Positions 59,276-64,000 of a stretch of DNA of 64,000 bases are shown piece by piece. The translations under genes and the position numbers were made by a program. Position 1 is the stretch's first letter. The number at the start of each line of letters is the position of its first letter. The DNA comes from Sporomusa silvacetica DSM 10669 (GTDB lineage Bacteria > Bacillota > Negativicutes > Sporomusales > Sporomusaceae): NCBI RefSeq assembly GCF_002257705.1, contig NZ_LSLK01000059.1, positions 452,763 to 516,762 on the forward strand. Reading direction: 5' to 3'. Under the pieces are notes generated by a model. The model did no database searches and was not told the DNA's origin. It worked only from the letters and a program-made list of their open reading frames with translations.

Positions 59276-60892
59276 TTAGTTTACGTATTTTTTCAAAGTA
59301 GTTCGTACCGCTCCCGGTCCGGCGATCATTTCAGCAAAATATGCCTCAACTTTTTCTCCCAAACCAAGACTATATAGATCGGAACCGAAGATTTCTTTGC
59401 TAGACAGAATGGGACGTAAATGTCCTTGTACCGATTGGGGATCACCCACTTTTATGCCGGTAAGATAAGTGCTGAGCATCGGTAATAAGGGATCTGAACT
59501 TAGACTCATTTCCTGCCCTTGATCGTCCACTCCTAATAGATAACGGCACCAGCCGGCGATAACAAGGGGAATAAAGATTAGCTGTTTTGCGTCCAGGCCG
59601 GCTCGCTCGTTATATGCCTTGATTGTCTCGCCAAAACGTATCCCCACTTTCTGCGAAGTATCTGTGGCAATTCGCTGCGGTGTATCCGGGATATTCGGAT
59701 TGGGGAAACGCACCTCAATAACTTCTTTGATAAAGGCTTCCGGCTGAATAATCTCGGGATTGACAACCACTGGCATTCCTTCTTGATAGCCTACCTTTTC
59801 CACCAGCTGTTTCAATTCCACATCTTTCATTTCATCAGCAATTAGCTGGTAGCCAAGCAAGCAACCAAAGACCGCAAGGGAGGTATGCAAGGGATTCAGA
59901 CAAGTACATACCTTCATCTTCTCTACCCGGTCTACCGTCTGCTTATCGGTAAAGATTACGCCAGCTTGTTCTAGTGGCATCCGGCCATTAGGAAATTTAT
60001 CTTCAATTACCAGATATTCGGACTTTTCCGCATTGATAAACGGAGCAATAAAGGTGTTTTTCGTAGTGCGTATAATTTCAGTGCTGCCAAAACCGCTTGC
60101 TTCCAAGGCATTTTTAACACTTTCAGCAGGTCTGGGGGTAATTTTGTCAATCATACTCCAGGGAAAAGATACTTTAGCCGGATTATTGATATAATCGACA
60201 AAAGCAGCTTCCACTAAGCCCTTTTCCTGCCAGGCTTGTACAATTGTCACTATTGAGTTATAGAGTATATCGCCATTGTGGGAACAATTATCCATACTGG
60301 CAAAGGTAATCGGTAGTTCGCCATGCTTATAGCGGGTATATGCTAACGATGCCACCTTACCCATGACACTTTTGGGCTTTTCCGGGCCGCTCGTCATATC
60401 CTGTTCTACATCAGCCGAATAGTTGCCAGCCGCATTTTTCAGGCTGTAGCCCTTTTCGGTTATGGTAAAACTAGCCAGCTGCAATGAGGGGTTAGCAAAG
60501 ATTGTCTTTATTCTCTGCCAGTCCTTGTCCCAGGCTGGATCGCCTACAAGACTTTCACTGATGCTGCCAATAAGCTTTTTTTCCAGACTGCCATCAGTAT
60601 TCATAATAGCTAATAACCCTAAGTTGTCATAGGGTGCATAAATCTTCTCTATAATTTCCTCATCATAGGTTTCCACAACAACAATTCCACTGTTCACCGC
60701 ACCGGAGTTTAACAGATTTTGCTGCAGCATGGCAATAAATCCACGAAAGATGTTGCCAGCCCCAAAGTGCACCCAGGTCGGCTTCTCTGTTGTCACTGTT
60801 ACCATTTGATCATAATTAAACTTTACATTTTCGATACCCGCTTGTTGCCACAGAGCCGTATTCTTTATACTTTCTTTGTTTAGCTGTAACAC
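59276..60892 (-). CDS. uxuB: Fructuronate reductase / mannitol dehydrogenase family
   Basis: A 538-aa NAD-dependent long-chain dehydrogenase: WVHFGAGNIFRGFIAMLQQN is the nucleotide-binding start, followed by SMDNCSHNGDILYNSI, VSFPWSMIDKITPRP and CTCLNPLHTSLAVFGCLLGY with the catalytic region. Beside mannonate dehydratase it should interconvert fructuronate and mannonate. The GTG at 60892 (MLQLNKESIKN) follows AAGGG; an ATG at 60913 has only a weak site. Confidence 0.9.
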   Translation of the reverse strand: MLQLNKESIKNTALWQQAGIENVKFNYDQMVTVTTEKPTWVHFGAGNIFRGFIAMLQQNLLNSGAVNSGIVVVETYDEEIIEKIYAPYDNLGLLAIMNTDGSLEKKLIGSISESLVGDPAWDKDWQRIKTIFANPSLQLASFTITEKGYSLKNAAGNYSADVEQDMTSGPEKPKSVMGKVASLAYTRYKHGELPITFASMDNCSHNGDILYNSIVTIVQAWQEKGLVEAAFVDYINNPAKVSFPWSMIDKITPRPAESVKNALEASGFGSTEIIRTTKNTFIAPFINAEKSEYLVIEDKFPNGRMPLEQAGVIFTDKQTVDRVEKMKVCTCLNPLHTSLAVFGCLLGYQLIADEMKDVELKQLVEKVGYQEGMPVVVNPEIIQPEAFIKEVIEVRFPNPNIPDTPQRIATDTSQKVGIRFGETIKAYNERAGLDAKQLIFIPLVIAGWCRYLLGVDDQGQEMSLSSDPLLPMLSTYLTGIKVGDPQSVQGHLRPILSSKEIFGSDLYSLGLGEKVEAYFAEMIAGPGAVRTTLKKYVN

Positions 60893-61369
60893 AAAATCCC
60901 TTCTTTCTTTCATGATTCACACTCTGATTATACTACCATACTAGTATGCTTATCAATATTTTTTTTAATAGGGGTAGTACCAGCAAACATGTTATGCACT
61001 GAAAAGTATTGTAATTTTGTTCGAATAGACCTTGGTTTCAAGGTATAAAACCAACAAACTAACATTGTATAAACTATATAAACGCCAAAATAAACCCAGG
61101 AGTGCGGAAAAGCCGCATAACTCAAGGGAAAAAATAATAAAGCGTCAATTCCTGTTAAACCAGGCAATTAACGCTTTTTGGAATTGGGAATTAATTTTAA
61201 AAGACTATACGGACCGCCACTCAACTGCACCATAAGTGCTACCTGGGAGTACATAAATTGCGAAATAGCTTTACACGATTTGCGCACTCTATAGAACACT
61301 TACTTTAGATCATTTAGCAGCCCTTCACCAACTACCACAATTAAAAGAACTCAGCAGATGTTGCTGTAA
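60893..61369. other. Intergenic region before the uxu operon
   Basis: About 470 bases with no convincing gene. A hairpin at 61138-61181 (AAAGCGT ... ACGCTTTTT with inner AATT and CTG/CAG pairing) looks like a plus-strand terminator and may work for the activator gene read leftward from 63364. A 79-aa minus-strand frame (60928-61167) has hydrophobic stretches but no ribosome site. The uxu promoter should lie near 60910-61000. Confidence 0.4.
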
Positions 61370-63364
61370 CTAGTTTTTGATAGCATACAATCGCATCTTA
61401 TTATATAGAGTTTTTCGAGATATCCCTAATTCTTTTGCTACTCGACTAACATTGCCAGCAAATGCATCGAGCTTACTAATTATCTTATCTTTCTCCGTAA
61501 ATTCCGCCATCTTCTTCCGTTGTTCCCTGCTAAAAATAGTGTCATTTGGTTGTGGGACTGCTTGTTCCCTGAGCGAAGATGGTGCATAAAACACTTCAGA
61601 TAAATGCCCCACGGTAATAACTCCATTTTCAGCTAAGCAGGCCGCTTGTTCGATCACGTTTTGTAGTTCTCGAACATTACCTGGCCAGTGATATCTGTTT
61701 AAATAAGCAATGACTTCGAATTCCACAGAATATTTGCAACCCTGTTCGCGGCTCAACTTTTCTAAAAAATGTTCAAAAAGCGGTTGTATATCTTCACGAC
61801 GCTCCCGCAACGGCGGAATAATGATCGACAACACATTTAATCTATAATAAAGATCAAGCCGAAAGGTTCCTTTTGCTACTTCTTCCAGCAGATTTTTATT
61901 GGTAGCACAAATTAAACGAATGTTAATCGGGATCATCTTATCGCTGCCAATTCGCGTTACTTTTCTTTCTTGTATCACTCTAAGTAAGGCGATTTGCTGT
62001 TCGAGCGGCATGTCCCCAATTTCATCCAAAAAAAGAGTTCCACCAGAAGCTAGTTCGAACTTCCCCGGTTTACCGCCCCTTTTCGCCCCTGTAAAAGCCC
62101 CTTCATCATAGCCAAATAGCTCACTGCCAATTAGCTCCCGTGGGATGGCCCCGCAATTGACAGCCACAAATGGTCCATTATGCTTGGCACTTTGATTGTG
62201 AATGGCTTGGGCAAATATTTCTTTACCTGTACCACTTTCACCAGTCAGCAAAATATTTGATGTAGTAGTCGCAGCCCGTGTAGCATCATGGATAGCTTCG
62301 CAGATTTGAACACTTTTCCCAACAATATCGTTGAACTGTAACGTGGCAGAGCTGCCAATAAAACGATTAACCATATTTTTCACTTGTTTGAGCGATCTGA
62401 GGAAAATGATGCCGCCAGTTACCACGTCTTGCTCATTAATTATCGGCTCACGAGAAGCTACACACTGACATCCGCCCCCCTGGATATCCACTGTTATCTC
62501 GACATCGTGATAACTTTTACTAGCAGTTAGCATTTCCCCTGATCTACTGTCAAATAAGCGCTTAAGTTCTATTCCTAAAATATGTTGTTCCGACTTTCCG
62601 AGCATAGCCTTACCTGCCGGATTTATTTCGATTACAACCTCATTGTTATCAACTAACAGCACGCCATCGGAAACGGTATTTAAAAAATTGGTCACTCTTT
62701 TATTAAGCAAAACCAATTCACAATTTTTTTGCCAAATGCTTAACTGCGCCGTAATAGCTTCAGCAAAAGCTACTACAATTCCGAGTGTATGCAAATGGGA
62801 CGCATGAGACGCGTAAGATATATCTAAAACACCAATAATCCGTCCATTTGAATCATAAATCGACGCTGCCGAGCAGGCAAAAGAATGAATTTTTTTGCAA
62901 TAATGCTCCGCACCTGATACCTGAAGTGGTTCTCTCAACTTGATCACTGTTCCAATGGCATTAGTCCCTACATCTTCTTCCCGCCAGCTAACGCCAGGAT
63001 AAAAGCATCTAGTCATTGGATTTTGCCTATTATTCTCGTCGCATAACATTTCAAGAATACAGCCATTTTCATCAGTTAATACAATTATAAAGCCGGATCC
63101 TTTAAAAAATTTATAAATCTTATACATAAAGGGTTTTGCTATCTGAATAAGTTTTTCTTTTTCTTTCAATACCTTATGCAGGTTCAAATCATCTAACTGG
63201 TGGTGAATTTGATCATCATAAGGATCTACCCCGCCATGATAGCACCTGTCCCACGATTCAATAATCTGTTGACGAGCTTTGCACGTATCGGGACTACCTG
63301 TCTGTAGAAATTTTTTCCATTCCACATAAACAGGGTCCATCATGGGCAAAGCAACAATCGTCAT
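61370..63364 (-). CDS. AcoR-like sigma-54-dependent activator
   Basis: A 664-aa enhancer-binding protein. An N-terminal GAF-like sensor lies at about 70-215 (SGFIIVLTDENGCILEMLCD, EEDVGTNAIGTVIKLREPLQ, SAASIYDSNGRIIGVLDISY), a PAS domain at about 235-345, the AAA+ domain at about 350-580 with GESGTGKEIFAQAIH and GAFTGA, and a Fis HTH at the end (VAKELGISRKTLYNKMRLYA). AcoR-type proteins control alcohol, acetoin and aldehyde metabolism. It lies next to a MoaD-like gene and an aldehyde:ferredoxin oxidoreductase gene, which it probably controls. The ATG at 63364 follows AAAGGGG. Confidence 0.88.
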   Translation of the reverse strand: MTIVALPMMDPVYVEWKKFLQTGSPDTCKARQQIIESWDRCYHGGVDPYDDQIHHQLDDLNLHKVLKEKEKLIQIAKPFMYKIYKFFKGSGFIIVLTDENGCILEMLCDENNRQNPMTRCFYPGVSWREEDVGTNAIGTVIKLREPLQVSGAEHYCKKIHSFACSAASIYDSNGRIIGVLDISYASHASHLHTLGIVVAFAEAITAQLSIWQKNCELVLLNKRVTNFLNTVSDGVLLVDNNEVVIEINPAGKAMLGKSEQHILGIELKRLFDSRSGEMLTASKSYHDVEITVDIQGGGCQCVASREPIINEQDVVTGGIIFLRSLKQVKNMVNRFIGSSATLQFNDIVGKSVQICEAIHDATRAATTTSNILLTGESGTGKEIFAQAIHNQSAKHNGPFVAVNCGAIPRELIGSELFGYDEGAFTGAKRGGKPGKFELASGGTLFLDEIGDMPLEQQIALLRVIQERKVTRIGSDKMIPINIRLICATNKNLLEEVAKGTFRLDLYYRLNVLSIIIPPLRERREDIQPLFEHFLEKLSREQGCKYSVEFEVIAYLNRYHWPGNVRELQNVIEQAACLAENGVITVGHLSEVFYAPSSLREQAVPQPNDTIFSREQRKKMAEFTEKDKIISKLDAFAGNVSRVAKELGISRKTLYNKMRLYAIKN

Positions 63365-63476
63365 ACAAACCACCCCTTTCTTGTTAGCCATTCACTTTAT
63401 GCACTATAAACTGTCACAATAATCATCAATACTCCAACTTCAGGAAATACGATATCACCAGCGATAAAACTAACGA

Positions 63477-63714
63477 CTAACCACCACCTACTGGCGGGAA
63501 CAAGCCAACCCGGTCACCATTGCTTACTATTTTATCAAACTCACACCTGATACCATTTATCATAATCAAGTGAATTTCTGTCGGATCAATTTCAATTTTT
63601 TTCACTAAATCAAGCACTGTAATTCCATCAGGCACATCTACTATTATTACGCCATTTGGACTTGCTGGCGTATAACGGCCTTAATGTAGCATATAAACGT
63701 ACTTCCACGACCAT
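63477..63714 (-). pseudogene. MoaD/ThiS-like protein gene with a single-base frameshift
   Basis: From the ATG at 63714 the frame reads MVVEVRLYATLRP; from there the neighbouring frame continues YTPASPNGVIIVDVPDGITV, LDLVKKIEIDPTEIHLIMIN, GIRCEFDKIVSNGDRVGLFP and PVGGG, then TAG. One extra base near 63671-63678 (CCGTTATACG on the minus strand) breaks the gene. The joined product of about 78 aa would be a ubiquitin-fold sulfur carrier ending in Gly-Gly, as found beside tungsten/molybdenum oxidoreductases for pterin-cofactor synthesis. It may be a true mutation, a sequencing error or recoding. Confidence 0.75.
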
Positions 63715-63730
63715 ACAAATCCCCTTTTTT

Positions 63731-63810
63731 AATAAGATAAGACTTGGCTTGTGCCAAGTCCTTTAGGACGCCGGCAGAAGCCTTAGTCGTTCAATCCAGG
63801 GAAAGTTATA
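63731..63810. repeat. 80-bp dispersed repeat, copy 2 (between aor and moaD-like genes)
   Basis: 79 of 80 bases match 26291-26370 in the same orientation. It directly precedes the GGGG ribosome site region of the MoaD-like gene and follows the palindrome at 63816-63839. Confidence 0.85.
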
Positions 63811-63815
63811 CCCAG

Positions 63816-63839
63816 AAAGCCGGGCTTAAGCCCGGCTTT
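63816..63839 (-). terminator. 24-bp perfect palindrome after the aor gene
   Basis: AAAGCCGGGCTT and AAGCCCGGCTTT meet without extra loop bases. On the minus strand it is 6 bases past the oxidoreductase stop and is followed by CTGGG, not a U-run. It may be a weak terminator or a 3'-end stabilising hairpin. Confidence 0.6.
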
Positions 63840-63845
63840 ACGTGC

Positions 63846-64000
63846 CTAAAAATTGAATACTTCGTCGATTTCCTCGTCTGTGAAATCCCATGTAGTGTTA
63901 TGTGGTGCACATTCTTCCTCGAAGAACTCTGGCAAACGGTCATCAGCATTGGTGAAGCCGGCCCTGTGGTTGAAGCCGCGCTCAGCCTTGAGAACAGATT
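63846..64000 (-). CDS. Aldehyde:ferredoxin oxidoreductase (C-terminal end only)
   Basis: The last 50 codons are present; the gene runs off the right edge. The frame reads SVLKAERGFNHRAGFTNADD, RLPEFFEEECAPHNTTWDF and TDEEIDEVFNF, then TAG. The ERGFN-R-G----DDRLPEFF pattern is typical of the C-terminal domain of tungsten-pterin aldehyde oxidoreductases (AOR). It is followed by a MoaD-like gene and an AcoR-like activator, the usual neighbours. Because only the end is visible, the AOR subtype is not determined. Confidence 0.8.
   Translation of the reverse strand, partial: SVLKAERGFNHRAGFTNADDRLPEFFEEECAPHNTTWDFTDEEIDEVFNF

Noticed and set aside
60928..61167. 79-aa minus-strand frame with hydrophobic stretches
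   Set aside because: Start codon has no ribosome site, and the frame begins inside a terminator-like hairpin.
63816..63839. Possible CRISPR or tandem repeat signal near the right end
   Set aside because: Only a single palindrome and one copy of the 80-bp repeat are present; no spaced repeat array was seen anywhere in the window.

Overview
The window looks like chromosome from a spore-forming, anaerobic Firmicute with an outer membrane, most likely a Sporomusa-like member of the Negativicutes. The diderm envelope is indicated by a TonB-dependent receptor ending in Phe, an ExbB/ExbD/TonB set and an OmpH/Skp-like chaperone. Sporulation is indicated by a SPOCS-domain protein and a possible small spore protein. 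Anaerobic, corrinoid-rich metabolism is indicated by glycine/betaine-type reductase genes, pterin- and corrinoid-dependent methyltransferase genes and the end of a tungsten/molybdenum aldehyde:ferredoxin oxidoreductase gene. The genus is an inference from gene content; there is no rRNA here. Most genes lie on the minus strand, so operons read right to left.

Layout. 1-6304: a reductase module (grdB-like partial, grdE-like, grdX, a 60-aa ORF), a MetH-activation-like protein, a methyl-pterin methyltransferase and a sigma-54 activator. Two -24/-12 promoters sit in front of the two gene groups. 6444-7512: a graveyard with a broken SIR2-like gene and abutting fragments of an ABC ATPase gene and a rubrerythrin gene. 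7678-15600: glyoxalase, metallo-beta-lactamase, a histidine kinase divergent from an XRE regulator, a spore protein, a gntR-corrinoid protein-uroD-like operon, a HAD protein and a CarD-like regulator. 15660-20030: a phosphatase, then pdxR divergent from pdxST with three putative PdxR sites. 20105-25321: small proteins, a PAS-PucR regulator and an HD-GYP / PocR-chemoreceptor / CheW operon. 25284-34099: ilvA behind an isoleucine T-box, ompH-like, RNase J, a diguanylate cyclase, a TRIC-type channel, then tonB-exbD-exbB.

34203-41116 is a TonB-dependent metal-chelate uptake locus (ATPase, permease, binding lipoprotein, receptor). It is headed by an unusual protein in which a MerR-type DNA-binding region is joined, through a signal-like hydrophobic segment with a lipobox, to a close paralogue of the locus's own binding protein. 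41536-46473 is a TetR-controlled MacAB-like exporter. 46612-57061 is a C-P lyase phosphonate operon (phnF-D-C-E-G-H-I-J-K-L-M plus a TIM-barrel enzyme and an acetyltransferase) that lacks phnN and phnP. 57387-60892 is a hexuronate operon (uxuB, gntR, uxuA). 61370-64000 holds an AcoR-like sigma-54 activator, a frameshifted MoaD-like gene and the 3' end of an aldehyde:ferredoxin oxidoreductase gene.

The least explained signals are the MerR/binding-protein fusion; an 80-bp repeat present once in the ilvA leader and once between aor and moaD; the Asp/Cys/His-rich insert in the SPOCS protein; the 60-aa ORF coupled to grdX; and the remnant of a two-gene SIR2-like module. All domain calls were made by reading the sequence; no database search was run.
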